Numbered from the stretch's first letter, positions 1-9,156 are shown. The stretch is DNA of 40,110 bases from Pelagibacteraceae bacterium AG-422-D23 (GCA_003213615.1 QCMQ01000011.1:1-40110); one strand, 5' to 3'. Made by a program: numbers and translations. The notes: a model not told the origin generated them from the sequence alone.

Positions 1-1062
1 TATAAAGAAAATTTTAGGACTTTAAGTAATTCAGCGTTGTCTGGTGGAGTAACTTCCGTCGTAACCATGCCTAATACAGATCCAATTATAGATAATGTAT
101 CAATTGTAGATTTTTTAAAAAGAAGAGGACGTGATAAGTCTAAAATAAATATCTTTCCTTGCGCTTCATTAACTCAAAACACTGATGGGACCAATATGAC
201 TGAATTTGGGTTGCTAGCTAAAAAAGGAATTATTGCTTTTACTGACGGAGTAAAAACAATTCAAAATACTAGACTTATGTCTAGAATTATGAATTCAGCT
301 AAAGATTTGGGATGTCTTATAATGCAACATGCTGAAGATTACGATTTAGCTAAAAATGGAATGATTAATTCTGGTATTATTGCAACAAAACTAGGCTTAT
401 CAAGCATACCAGATATCGCTGAAAGAATTATAATTGAAAGAGATCTTACTCTCTTAGAAAAAACTAAATGTCGGTATCATATATCTCAACTATCAGCAGG
501 AAAATCTGTAGATATAATTAAGGAACGTAAACAAAATGTTAAATTTACTTGCGGTGTATCAATAAATAATCTCTCATTAAATGAAAATGATATTGGAGAT
601 TTCAGAACATTTTTAAAATTATCACCTCCACTGAGAAGAGAAGAAGATCGAGAAGCTTTGGTTCAAGGATTAAAAGATAAAACTATTGATGTAATTGTTT
701 CTGACCATAAACCTGAAGATGAAGAATCTAAAAGATTAACTTTTGCTCAAGCTGCAACAGGTGCATCTGGTATTGAAACATTGTTGTCTTTAAGTTTAGA
801 ATTATTTCATAACGGATCTGTAAAACTTGAAACTATCATTCAAGCATTAACATCCAACCCAGCAAAAATATTAAATATAAATAAAGGAAACCTGTCTATT
901 GGAAATGATGCAGATTTTTGTATAGTAGATATCAATAAACCATGGATTGTAAAAAAAGAAAATTTAATCTCTAAATCTAAAAATACTTCAATTGAAGATA
1001 AGAAACTTCAAGGAAAAGTAACCAATACCTTTGTAAAAGGTATAGAATTATTTAAAATATAA
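1..1062 (+). CDS. pyrC: Dihydroorotase PyrC, 5' end outside the window
   Basis: Dihydroorotase cyclises N-carbamoyl-L-aspartate to dihydroorotate in cytosolic pyrimidine synthesis. The frame is open from base 1, so the start and the N-terminal His-x-His metal site lie upstream; about 353 residues are visible against a usual 420-450. Seen here: SGGVTSVVTMPNTDP near the left edge, the metal-ligand region MQHAED, a second histidine in CRYHISQLSA, the catalytic Asp region VSDHKPED, and the C-terminal amidohydrolase pattern TSNPAKILN...G...DADFCIVD. A TTG at 37 could be called as a start but would cut into conserved sequence. plsY follows 2 nt after the stop, so the two are probably one transcript. 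Confidence 0.9.
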   Translation, partial: YKENFRTLSNSALSGGVTSVVTMPNTDPIIDNVSIVDFLKRRGRDKSKINIFPCASLTQNTDGTNMTEFGLLAKKGIIAFTDGVKTIQNTRLMSRIMNSAKDLGCLIMQHAEDYDLAKNGMINSGIIATKLGLSSIPDIAERIIIERDLTLLEKTKCRYHISQLSAGKSVDIIKERKQNVKFTCGVSINNLSLNENDIGDFRTFLKLSPPLRREEDREALVQGLKDKTIDVIVSDHKPEDEESKRLTFAQAATGASGIETLLSLSLELFHNGSVKLETIIQALTSNPAKILNINKGNLSIGNDADFCIVDINKPWIVKKENLISKSKNTSIEDKKLQGKVTNTFVKGIELFKI

Positions 1063-1064
1063 AA

Positions 1065-1643
1065 ATGGAACTTTTTATAATAGGTATAATCTCATACCTG
1101 ATGGGATCAATTCCTTTTGGATTAATTTTAACTAAAATATTTTTAAAAAAAGATATTAGAGAGATAGGCTCTGGTAATATTGGTGCAACAAATGCTCTAA
1201 GAACTGGTAACAAATTAATTGGTTATTCAACACTTATACTTGATGTGTTAAAAGCAGTAATACCTGTTCTATACGTAAAAATTAATTTCTCTGATGCTGT
1301 ATATATATCAGCTTTATGTGCTTTTATAGGTCATGTGTTTCCTATTTGGTTAAAATTTAAAGGTGGGAAAGGTGTAGCTACATATGTTGGGATACTTTTT
1401 TCTTTAAATATTATTTTTGGTTTAGTATTTGGTATTTGTTGGTTAATAATTTTTTTTATTTCTAAATATTCATCTTTAGCCTCCTTGATAGGATCACTTT
1501 CTATACCTGTTTATATTTTAATTTTTGAGGATTTAGAAAATATTTTTTTTTACGTAATAATGTTTATTTTAATATTTTTTACCCACAGAGAAAATATTAA
1601 ACGCTTGAAAAATAAAGAAGAAACTAAGACAAAAATTTATTAA
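1065..1643 (+). CDS. plsY: Acyl-phosphate:glycerol-3-phosphate acyltransferase PlsY
   Basis: This integral inner-membrane enzyme transfers the acyl group of acyl phosphate to glycerol-3-phosphate, the first committed step of phospholipid synthesis. The 192-residue length fits the family. The three PlsY signatures are visible: GSIPFGLILTK near residues 15-25, SGNIGATNALR near 36-46, and GHVFPIWLKFKGGKGVAT near 88-105. Hydrophobic stretches between them look like five or more membrane spans. The ATG lies 2 nt after the pyrC stop without a clear Shine-Dalgarno, suggesting coupled translation. In many alphaproteobacteria dprA lies between plsY and topA; here topA follows directly. Confidence 0.95.
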   Translation: MELFIIGIISYLMGSIPFGLILTKIFLKKDIREIGSGNIGATNALRTGNKLIGYSTLILDVLKAVIPVLYVKINFSDAVYISALCAFIGHVFPIWLKFKGGKGVATYVGILFSLNIIFGLVFGICWLIIFFISKYSSLASLIGSLSIPVYILIFEDLENIFFYVIMFILIFFTHRENIKRLKNKEETKTKIY

Positions 1644-1652
1644 TTTGACTAT

Positions 1653-1673
1653 CAAACTCTTTTGAGTAGTTTG
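1653..1673 (+). terminator. Weak hairpin plus T-rich tail between plsY and topA
   Basis: CAAACT (1653-1658) pairs with AGTTTG (1668-1673), or the inner ACTC pairs with GAGT around TTTT. TTATTTT follows up to the topA ATG at 1681. The stem is short and AT-rich, so it could be a leaky terminator or attenuator ahead of topA or simply chance in this base composition. Confidence 0.3.
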
Positions 1674-1680
1674 TTATTTT

Positions 1681-4272
1681 ATGAATCTTGTCATAGTTGA
1701 AAGCCCTGCTAAAGCGAAAACAATTAATAAATATTTAGGTGATAACTATACCGTTTTAGCTAGCTATGGTCATATTAGAGATCTTCCTTCAAAAAATGGA
1801 TCTGTTGATCCTGATCAAAATTTTAAAATGGAATGGGAAGTTGATAGCTTTTCAAAAAAATATTTAAAAGAAATTACTGATGCTGCGAAAGATTCTTCAA
1901 AAATAATTCTTGCTACTGACCCAGATCGTGAAGGTGAAGCAATAGCATGGCATGTAAAAGAATATTTAGATGAAAAAAAACTTTTAAAGGATAAAGAAAT
2001 TGAACGTGTGGTATTTAATGAAATAACAAAAAAAGCAGTCACACATGGTATTGAAAACCCAAGACAGATAGAGCCTTTATTAGTCGATGCTTATATGGCT
2101 AGAAGAGCGTTAGATTACTTGGTTGGATTTAATATATCACCAATACTGTGGACTAAACTTCCTGGTTCAAAATCTGCAGGTAGAGTTCAATCTGTTGCAC
2201 TGAAATTGATCACTGAAAGAGAGCATGAAATTGAATTATTCAAGCCTAAAGAATTTTGGACTTTAAATATTAATTTTCAGGATAAAAACAAAAGCAAGAT
2301 TACAGCAAGTATTTCTCAACTTGATGGAGAAAAAATTGAAAAATTTTCATTTAAAAATAAAGAAGAAATTGAAAATGCAATTGATAATATTAAGAACAAA
2401 AAATTTAATATAACTGATATTTCTTCTAAAATTGTAAGTAGAAATCCCTCAGGGCCATTTACTACTTCAACACTTCAGCAAGTTGCTTCTAGTAGATTGG
2501 GTTTTGGTGCATCAAGAACAATGCAAATAGCTCAAAAACTTTATCAAGGAATAGAAATTGAGGGAGATACAGTTGGGTTAATTACTTATATGAGAACAGA
2601 TGGAACTAATTTATCAGCTGATGCTGTCTCTGATTTTAGAAATTTTATTAAAAAAGAATATGGAAACGAATACTTACCAGAAAATCCAAATAATTATTCA
2701 GGAAAAAAAGCAAAAAATGCTCAGGAAGCTCATGAAGCAATAAGACCAACTGATATTAATAGAAATCCAGAGTCAGTAAAAAAATATTTAAGTTCTGACC
2801 AACAAAAATTATATTCTTTAATTTGGTCTAGAGCTCTATCGTCTCAAATGGAAACAGCAAAATTTGATAGAAATACAATAACGATTGAATCTGAAGACAG
2901 TAAAACTATATGCAAATCAAGTGGATCAGTTTTGAAATTTGATGGATTTTTAAAAGTTTATTCAAATCAAAGTAAAGACGATGATGAGCAAATTTTACCT
3001 GAGATGTCAAAAGGACCAATTAATATAGAAGCTCTTATTGATGAACAACATTTTACACAACCTCCACCACGTTTCTCTGAGGCAAGTTTAGTTAAAAAAT
3101 TAGAAGAGTTAGGAATTGGTAGACCCTCAACTTACGCAAGTATAATTTCAACAATAGCAAATAGAGGTTATGCAGAAATAGTTAATAAAAGATTTTTTCC
3201 AACTGATAGAGGTAAATTAATTTCTGCGTTTTTAGAAAAACTATTTTCAAAGTATGTGGATTATAACTTCACAGCTGGACTAGAGGATCAGCTAGATGAA
3301 ATAACTTCTGGAAAAGAAAGTTGGATAAAAGTTCTAGAAATGTTTTGGAAAGATTTTAATAATAATGTTTCAGAGGTAAAAGAAAAAAGGACTAGAGAAG
3401 TTTTAGATCTTTTAAATGAAAGTTTGGGAGCATTAATATTTGATACTGATAAAGAAGGAAAAATAGTTAGAAAATGTCAGATATGCGATACTGGTTCACT
3501 GAGTTTAAAAAATAGTTTTAGAGGAGGTGCTTTTATTGGATGTTCAAACTATCCGGAATGCAAATTTACAAGACCATTATCAAAAGCAAAAGCAGCTGCC
3601 CAGACTCAACTAGCAGAACCAAAGTTTCTTGGAAAACACGAAAATGGGAATGATATTTTCCTAAAAAATGGAAGATTTGGGCCTTATCTTCAGTATGAAA
3701 AAGTCCTTGAGGAGAATATTGAAGAAGAAAAACCTAAAAAAAGAAAAAAAACTAAGAAAAAGAAACCTGAGGTAAATGAACTATTGAAAAATGTATCTAT
3801 ACCAAAAGGAATTGAATTAGAAAGTATTGACATAGATAAAGCAAAATTTTTATGTTCGTTACCTAAATCATTGGGTGTCAATCCAGAAAATCAAAAAGAA
3901 ATCACTTTAAATACAGGTAGATTTGGACCGTATTTAAAATGTGAAAATAAATCAGCTAGATTAGAAAATGTAGAAGAAATTTTTTCTATAGGTTTAAATA
4001 GAGCTATTACATTAATAGCTGAAGCAAAACCTGGAAGAATGTCTTCTTCTATTATAAAAGACTTAGGAGAGCACCCTGAGGATAAAAAACCAGTAAGAAT
4101 TATGAAAGGTCAATATGGACCATACATCAAATATAAATCTCTAAATGCAACAATACCTGAGGAAAAAGACCCAGTAGAGCTTACAATGGAGGAAGCTCTA
4201 ATCCTTATTGAGAAAAGACGTGAATACGATAAAAATAAAAAAACAAAAAGTAAGAAAAAAAATAGGAAATAA
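1681..4272 (+). CDS. topA: DNA topoisomerase I (type IA)
   Basis: The enzyme relaxes negative supercoils by nicking one strand through a 5'-phosphotyrosine. The 863 residues match the bacterial TopA length. Seen in order: Toprim start VESPAKAKTI (residues 6-15), the acidic metal motif ATDPDREGEAIAWH (about 78-91), and the catalytic tyrosine in LITYMRTDGTNLS (about 300-312). A Cys4 zinc ribbon follows (CQIC...CSNYPEC, about 600-625), then three C-terminal repeats of the type GRFGPYL/GQYGPYI near 665, 745 and 825. Lysine-rich linkers lie near 690-700 and at the C-terminus and could hold DNA or RNA polymerase. Many family members read YMRTDS where this one reads YMRTDG. Confidence 0.97.
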   Translation: MNLVIVESPAKAKTINKYLGDNYTVLASYGHIRDLPSKNGSVDPDQNFKMEWEVDSFSKKYLKEITDAAKDSSKIILATDPDREGEAIAWHVKEYLDEKKLLKDKEIERVVFNEITKKAVTHGIENPRQIEPLLVDAYMARRALDYLVGFNISPILWTKLPGSKSAGRVQSVALKLITEREHEIELFKPKEFWTLNINFQDKNKSKITASISQLDGEKIEKFSFKNKEEIENAIDNIKNKKFNITDISSKIVSRNPSGPFTTSTLQQVASSRLGFGASRTMQIAQKLYQGIEIEGDTVGLITYMRTDGTNLSADAVSDFRNFIKKEYGNEYLPENPNNYSGKKAKNAQEAHEAIRPTDINRNPESVKKYLSSDQQKLYSLIWSRALSSQMETAKFDRNTITIESEDSKTICKSSGSVLKFDGFLKVYSNQSKDDDEQILPEMSKGPINIEALIDEQHFTQPPPRFSEASLVKKLEELGIGRPSTYASIISTIANRGYAEIVNKRFFPTDRGKLISAFLEKLFSKYVDYNFTAGLEDQLDEITSGKESWIKVLEMFWKDFNNNVSEVKEKRTREVLDLLNESLGALIFDTDKEGKIVRKCQICDTGSLSLKNSFRGGAFIGCSNYPECKFTRPLSKAKAAAQTQLAEPKFLGKHENGNDIFLKNGRFGPYLQYEKVLEENIEEEKPKKRKKTKKKKPEVNELLKNVSIPKGIELESIDIDKAKFLCSLPKSLGVNPENQKEITLNTGRFGPYLKCENKSARLENVEEIFSIGLNRAITLIAEAKPGRMSSSIIKDLGEHPEDKKPVRIMKGQYGPYIKYKSLNATIPEEKDPVELTMEEALILIEKRREYDKNKKTKSKKKNRK

Positions 4273-4306
4273 AATTAATGATAAACTTGAAAAGGAAGAT
4301 TAATTT

Positions 4307-4768
4307 ATGAGTTATGAAAAAAAAATTGAAGAGTTAAAAATCAAACTTCCAGAAGCTAAACCTCCTGTTGGGTCATATGTTGCAACAAAAATTGTTGGCA
4401 ATTTACTTTATATTTCGGGACAGATTTCTATTTCAGAAAATGGTGAATTAATAAAAGGAAAAGTTGGAAAAGATCTATCTGTAGATGATGGTTACAAAGC
4501 AGCTGAAAGATGTGGTTTAAGTATTATATCTCAAGCAAAAGTAGCTTGTAATGGAGATCTTTCTAAAATTAAATCGTGTGTAAAATTGACAGGCTTTGTT
4601 AATTCAACTGATAACTTTACAGACCAACCAAAAGTAATTAATGGTGCTTCTGATTTAATTGCTTCAGTTTTTGGCGAAGCAGGAATGCATACAAGAGCAG
4701 CAGTAAGCACAAATAGCTTACCACTTGGCGTGTCTGTTGAAGTTGATGCAATTTTTGAGTTAAATTAA
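4307..4768 (+). CDS. RidA/YjgF/YER057c family protein
   Basis: Rid proteins are small cytosolic trimers; the archetype RidA hydrolyses reactive enamine/imine intermediates released by PLP enzymes, while other subgroups have unproven roles. This 153-residue protein is longer than E. coli RidA (about 128). It has the N-terminal PEAKPPVGSYVATK stretch common in a longer alphaproteobacterial subgroup, the core LYISGQISI, and the C-terminal HTRAAVSTNSLPLGVSVEVDA, whose Arg is at the usual active-site position. An AGGAAG Shine-Dalgarno (4293-4298) supports the start. The stop is 1 nt from the convergent ugd stop. The exact substrate cannot be told. Confidence 0.9.
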   Translation: MSYEKKIEELKIKLPEAKPPVGSYVATKIVGNLLYISGQISISENGELIKGKVGKDLSVDDGYKAAERCGLSIISQAKVACNGDLSKIKSCVKLTGFVNSTDNFTDQPKVINGASDLIASVFGEAGMHTRAAVSTNSLPLGVSVEVDAIFELN

Positions 4769-4769
4769 A

Positions 4770-6068
4770 TTATCTTCCAATACCAAAATATTTAAAACCT
4801 AGTTTTTTAATTTTATTTGGTGAATAAATATTTCTCATATCGTAAATAATAAGTTTTTTATTTTTTGAAAATTTTTTGAAATTAATTGATTTAAAATCAT
4901 TCCATTCTGTATGTATAATTGCAATATCTGATCCTTTCATCGATTCTTGTATTGAATTAGAAAATTCAACATTTTTTAATTTTTTAAATTCTTTTTTTGA
5001 TCCTGTAGGATCATAATATTTAATTTTCGCACCTTTTTTGGATAAAAATGGAATTAATTTTAGGCTAGACGAGTCTCTCATATCGTCAGTATTTGCTTTA
5101 AAAGTTACACCTAAAAAGGATACAACTTTATTTTTAATTTTATTATTTAAAATTAAACTAACTCTTTTGGATAATAAATTAGATCTTAAATCATTAGATC
5201 TGATAACGCTTTTTACCACTGATAAATTAGTTTTGAATTTATCAGCAGTTGAAACTAAAGCTTTCGTATCTTTTGGAAAACATGACCCACCGTATGCAGG
5301 TCCAGCTCTTAAAAATCTGCTACCAATTCTTTTATCTAGTCCAATTCCTATTGAGATATCCTCAATATCTATACCAGTTTTTTCACATAAATTTGATATT
5401 TCATTTATAAAGGTAATCTTTGTTGCTAAAAAAGCATTTGAAGCATATTTAATTAATTCGGCTGCTCTTCTTTTTGTAGAAAGAAATTTTGCACCTTTTG
5501 ATATTAGTGGTGAATATAAACTTTTTAATATTCTCTGGGATTTACTATCATTTGATCCAACTACAACTCTATCTGGATAGATAAAATCTCTAATAGCCTC
5601 ACCTTCTCTTAAAAATTCAGGATTAGATACTACTGAAAAAAATTTTTTATTTACTTTTTTAGATATAATTTTTTCAATCTCATCACCTGTTGTCACGGGC
5701 ACAGTCGATTTGTTGATTATAATTTTAAATTTTTTAATAGATTTAGATATTTCTTTTGCAGCAGCATATACTTGGCTTAAATCAGCACTATTACTATTTT
5801 TTTTGGTTGGTGTTCCTACACATATAAAAACAATATCTGATTTTTTCACCGATTCTTTTAGGTTTGTTGAAAAATTCAGTCTTTTATTTTTATAATTTTT
5901 TAAAACTAACTCTTCTAAACCCGGTTCGTAAATAGGAACAATACCCTTTTTTAAATTGTTAATTTTTTTTAAATCTTTATCAACACATATGACGTCATTA
6001 CCTAAATCAGAAAAACAAACGCCACTAACTAAACCAACATAACCTGTGCCAATCATACATAATTTCAT
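4770..6068 (-). CDS. ugd: UDP-glucose 6-dehydrogenase
   Basis: The enzyme oxidises UDP-glucose twice with NAD+ to UDP-glucuronate, a precursor for surface polysaccharide and glycolipids. With the start at 6068 it has 432 residues, typical of the family. Rossmann motif GTGYVG is at residues 7-12; the catalytic Cys263 lies in YGGSCFPKDTKAL; the C-terminal UDP-binding domain holds FLGVTFKANTDDMRDSSS. I chose the ATG at 6066-6068 because it overlaps the galU stop as ATGA and begins directly at the family N-terminus (MKLCMIGTGYVG). A longer frame back to 6119 would add 17 unconserved residues inside galU. It is probably translationally coupled to galU, whose product is its substrate. Confidence 0.95.
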   Translation of the reverse strand: MKLCMIGTGYVGLVSGVCFSDLGNDVICVDKDLKKINNLKKGIVPIYEPGLEELVLKNYKNKRLNFSTNLKESVKKSDIVFICVGTPTKKNSNSADLSQVYAAAKEISKSIKKFKIIINKSTVPVTTGDEIEKIISKKVNKKFFSVVSNPEFLREGEAIRDFIYPDRVVVGSNDSKSQRILKSLYSPLISKGAKFLSTKRRAAELIKYASNAFLATKITFINEISNLCEKTGIDIEDISIGIGLDKRIGSRFLRAGPAYGGSCFPKDTKALVSTADKFKTNLSVVKSVIRSNDLRSNLLSKRVSLILNNKIKNKVVSFLGVTFKANTDDMRDSSSLKLIPFLSKKGAKIKYYDPTGSKKEFKKLKNVEFSNSIQESMKGSDIAIIHTEWNDFKSINFKKFSKNKKLIIYDMRNIYSPNKIKKLGFKYFGIGR

Positions 6069-6880
6069 ATTTTTCCCATTTCTTTCGAGGAATTGATATA
6101 GCCACTCATTGTTCCACAATCAAGATACTTACCTTCAAAATTATGAGCTACAAATTTTTCTTTATCATTTATTAATAACTGTATTGCATCAGTGATATGT
6201 ATCTCTTTACCTTTACCAGGTCTAAGAGATTTTATTTTTTTAAAAATTGTACGTGGTAATATATATCTTCCAATAACAGCATTGTTAGATGGAGCTTTTT
6301 TTACTGATGGTTTTTCAACAACACCATCTATAACATAATTTCTATTATTTAATTTTTTATTAATTTTATATATTCCCCATCTTGAAACATTGTTTTTTTT
6401 TACTTTCATCGAAGCCATAACTGAAGCTTGATATTTTTTATGAACCTTGATCATTGACTTAGAACAATTTTTTTTAATTATTAAATCATCTGGTAACAAC
6501 ATTAAAAAATACTTATTTTTAATATATTTTTGTGTCTTAAGGACAGCATCGCCTGTGCCCTTTGGAATATTTTGAAAAACAAACTTAATTCTATTTTTAT
6601 ATTTAAGTATCTTTTTATATTCATTAATTATTCTAGAATCTTTTTTTTTTTTAATAATATTTTTATAAAACTGATCACTATAAAAATATTTTTTAATCAT
6701 TAATTTTTTAGTGGAGATAATAAATACAATCTCTTTAATACCTGCCTCAATACATTCATCAAGAATATATTCAATTCCAGGTCTTCCATTAATAGGTAGA
6801 AGTTCTTTAGCAAAAACACTTGTTAAAGGTAGTAACCGAGTTCCAAGTCCGGCCAAAGGAATAATTGCTTGTTTAATCAT
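6065..6880 (-). CDS. galU: UTP-glucose-1-phosphate uridylyltransferase
   Basis: GalU joins UTP and glucose-1-phosphate to UDP-glucose in the cytosol. The 271 residues are somewhat short for GalU (about 290-300). Seen: nucleotide-binding PLAGLGTRLLPLT (8-20) followed by AKELLPI, where the family usually has PKEMLP; the sugar-binding GTGDAV and LLPDD; and VVEKPSVKKAPSNNAVIGRYIL. The protein is very lysine-rich around residues 65-100. Its start faces panC across a short spacer, and its stop overlaps ugd by 4 nt, giving a two-gene UDP-glucose to UDP-glucuronate unit. A related sugar-nucleotidyltransferase is possible but less likely given the ugd partner. Confidence 0.92.
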   Translation of the reverse strand: MIKQAIIPLAGLGTRLLPLTSVFAKELLPINGRPGIEYILDECIEAGIKEIVFIISTKKLMIKKYFYSDQFYKNIIKKKKDSRIINEYKKILKYKNRIKFVFQNIPKGTGDAVLKTQKYIKNKYFLMLLPDDLIIKKNCSKSMIKVHKKYQASVMASMKVKKNNVSRWGIYKINKKLNNRNYVIDGVVEKPSVKKAPSNNAVIGRYILPRTIFKKIKSLRPGKGKEIHITDAIQLLINDKEKFVAHNFEGKYLDCGTMSGYINSSKEMGKI

Positions 6881-6914
6881 TTAAATGTTTTACTTATTAA
6901 ATATTTTTATACAA

Positions 6915-7730
6915 ATGAAAATTTTATTAAACAATACGTCATTATTTGAATCATTAAGGCCATTTAATGACCTGGGTTTTGTTCCTACTATGGGTGGAAT
7001 ACATAAAGGTCATTTATCACTTATAAATAAATCAAATAAACTTTGTAAAAAAACAATTGTAAGTATTTTTGTTAATCCAAAGCAATTTAATAATAAAAAA
7101 GATTTAAAATCCTATCCACGAAATATCAAGAAAGATTTAAAAATTCTTAAAAAAAGCAAAAAAGTTGATTTTGTTTATCTTCCTACATTTAAAGACATAT
7201 ACAAAGATAAAAAAAAATCAAAAATTACATTGCAAAAAAAAGATAAAATTTTGTGTGCTAAATTTAGAAAAGGTCATTTTGAAGGTGTTTTAGATGTAAT
7301 GAATAAACTAACTAAAATTGTAAAACCCAAGAAGATATTTATGGGAGAAAAAGATTTTCAACAACTATATTTGGTAAAAAAAGAATTAGAAAAAAAATAT
7401 AAAACTAAGGTTATTCCTTGTAAAACAATTCGAGATAGAGATAATGTAGCTCTCTCATCAAGAAACCTTCTTTTAAATAAAACTAATTTAATCACCGCAG
7501 CAAAAATTTATGAAACACTAGTAGATATTAAAAAAAATACTAAAAATAAGAAAAATATTCCAAGCTTTTTAAATCTTAAAAAAAAAGAATTAAAAAATAA
7601 TTATAAAATTAAAATTGATTATTTAGAGCTAAGAAATATAAATAATCTAAAAATTTCAAGTACAAAGAAAAATTCAAGATTATTTATTGCTTATTATTTA
7701 AACAATGTCAGATTGATTGATAACCTGTAA
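6915..7730 (+). CDS. panC: Pantoate--beta-alanine ligase (pantothenate synthetase)
   Basis: PanC condenses pantoate and beta-alanine with ATP, the last step of vitamin B5 synthesis. The 271 residues from ATG 6915 fit the family. Visible are FVPTMGGIHKGHLSLI (HIGH-like HKGH, near 24-39), SIFVNPKQF, RKGHFEGVLDVM, the substrate motif FMGEKDFQQLYLVK and the KMSKS-like VALSSRNLLL. An earlier in-frame ATG at 6885 would add ten poorly conserved residues and leave only 4 nt to the divergent galU start; I prefer 6915. No panB, panD or panE is present in this window. The C-terminal third is very lysine/asparagine-rich. The stop lies 2 nt from the convergent mgtE stop. Confidence 0.93.
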   Translation: MKILLNNTSLFESLRPFNDLGFVPTMGGIHKGHLSLINKSNKLCKKTIVSIFVNPKQFNNKKDLKSYPRNIKKDLKILKKSKKVDFVYLPTFKDIYKDKKKSKITLQKKDKILCAKFRKGHFEGVLDVMNKLTKIVKPKKIFMGEKDFQQLYLVKKELEKKYKTKVIPCKTIRDRDNVALSSRNLLLNKTNLITAAKIYETLVDIKKNTKNKKNIPSFLNLKKKELKNNYKIKIDYLELRNINNLKISSTKKNSRLFIAYYLNNVRLIDNL

Positions 7731-7732
7731 TT

Positions 7733-9106
7733 TTATAAAAAATATGCTCCAACACCTAAAAAAGAAACAAAACCAATTACATCTGTAATTGTTGTCACAA
7801 ATACACTTGAAGCAATCGCTGGGTCAATATTCATTTTTTTAAGAGTAAAAGGAACTAATATCCCAAATAATCCAGCTATGATCATTGTTAGCACCATTGA
7901 TATAGCTATGATCACCGAAAGGATGCTATCTTGAAACCATAAATGAACAATTAAAGCACTTATTACAGCAAATATAATTCCATTTAGAATACCAATAGAA
8001 AATTCTTTAAATACATTTGATGAGAAATTATTTTGAGTTAAATCATTTGTAGCTATAGTTCTTACTGTAACTGCAAGTGTTTGCATTCCTGCATTTCCTC
8101 CCATTGAAGCTACAATGGGCATTAAGAAAGCTAATACCACCATTTGTTCAATGGTTGCTCCAAATAAACTAATGCACCATGTGGCTAGAAAAGCAGTAAA
8201 TAAATTAAGTAAAAGCCAATTAAATCTTCTTTTTGTTTTTTTTACAACTCCATCAGTAATTTCTTCATCTCCTACTCCAGCTAATCTTAAAGCATCTTCC
8301 TCAGCTTCCTCTTTCAAAACCGTTAAAACGTCATCATTCATAATCATACCAACTAATTTGTTATTTTTGTCTACAACGGCAGCTGAATTTAAATTGTAAT
8401 TTTCAAATAAGTTGGCAACTTCCTCTTTGTCCATTTCAACAGGAATTAATAATTGAGATTCTGACATAATTGTTGCCATTTTAGTATCTCGAGGTGTTGT
8501 TAAAACTCTAGAGGAAGGAACAGTGCCTATTGGTTTGAAATCTTCATTAACAATAAAAATTTCTAAAAACTCTTCTGGTAAATCTTTGTTTTCTCTTAAA
8601 TAGTCAATTGTTTGACCTACAGACCAATTACTTGGTATAGCTGTAAATTCACGCTGCATAAGTCTAGCAGCAGTGTCCTCTGGATAGCTTAAGCTTTCTA
8701 GGAGAGCAAATCTATCTTTAGGGGGTAAAGAACTAAGGATTGCATTTTTATCCTCTTCAGGAACATTTTCCAGTATAGATATAGCATCGTCTGACTCTAA
8801 ACCTTTTAGAATACTTACTATAGATTCTGAAGATAGATAGGTAATAATTTCTGATTGAATAGACTCATTTAATTCAACAAAAACCTCTGGATCAATATTG
8901 AAATTATTTAATTTAATTAAACTTTCTCTATCCCCTTCGCTAAGGTGCTCAATAATATCCGCAGCATCAGCAGGGTGCATTTCATTAAATGAATTAGTAA
9001 TAAATTGAGCGTCATTGTTAGCTATTTTGCTAGTAACAACTCTTATATATTCTTTATTAAATTCAAAATTTACTTTTTTATCTTTAGTTTTTTTAGTTAA
9101 AGACAT
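7733..9106 (-). CDS. mgtE: Magnesium transporter MgtE
   Basis: MgtE is a homodimeric, Mg2+-gated channel in the inner membrane. The 457-residue layout is complete: an acidic, helical N-domain (about 20-135; HPADAADIIEHL, ESDDAISIL), a CBS pair (about 140-265), and a C-terminal pore domain with about five hydrophobic helices (about 290-457). The family signature MPIVASMGGNAGMQTLAVTVRT is about residues 330-350. In known MgtE, the N and CBS domains sense cytosolic Mg2+ and close the pore. The gene is single on its strand, convergent with panC and divergent from lipB with a 61-nt spacer. I see no magnesium riboswitch in that spacer; it is too short. Confidence 0.96.
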   Translation of the reverse strand: MSLTKKTKDKKVNFEFNKEYIRVVTSKIANNDAQFITNSFNEMHPADAADIIEHLSEGDRESLIKLNNFNIDPEVFVELNESIQSEIITYLSSESIVSILKGLESDDAISILENVPEEDKNAILSSLPPKDRFALLESLSYPEDTAARLMQREFTAIPSNWSVGQTIDYLRENKDLPEEFLEIFIVNEDFKPIGTVPSSRVLTTPRDTKMATIMSESQLLIPVEMDKEEVANLFENYNLNSAAVVDKNNKLVGMIMNDDVLTVLKEEAEEDALRLAGVGDEEITDGVVKKTKRRFNWLLLNLFTAFLATWCISLFGATIEQMVVLAFLMPIVASMGGNAGMQTLAVTVRTIATNDLTQNNFSSNVFKEFSIGILNGIIFAVISALIVHLWFQDSILSVIIAISMVLTMIIAGLFGILVPFTLKKMNIDPAIASSVFVTTITDVIGFVSFLGVGAYFL

Positions 9107-9127
9107 AAATCTACCTATAATTTAGAT

Positions 9128-9156
9128 TTGCACTATTAATACATAATAAAGATAAT
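9128..9156 (+). promoter_or_regulatory. Candidate sigma70 promoter for lipB
   Basis: TTGCAC (9128-9133), a 17-nt spacer, then GATAAT (9151-9156, five of six consensus bases). The lipB ATG at 9168 would follow a leader of only a few bases. The -35 element is weak, and the AT-rich context makes chance matches common. Confidence 0.35.

Noticed and set aside
5038..5580. A 180-codon + strand frame opposite ugd
   Set aside because: It is wholly antisense to a gene with clear catalytic motifs, shows no recognisable domain and no ribosome-binding site, and long antisense frames are expected opposite Lys/Ile-rich genes.
6069..6119. A longer ugd start inside galU
   Set aside because: The 17 extra residues precede the canonical Rossmann N-terminus, and the ATGA overlap explains the start better.
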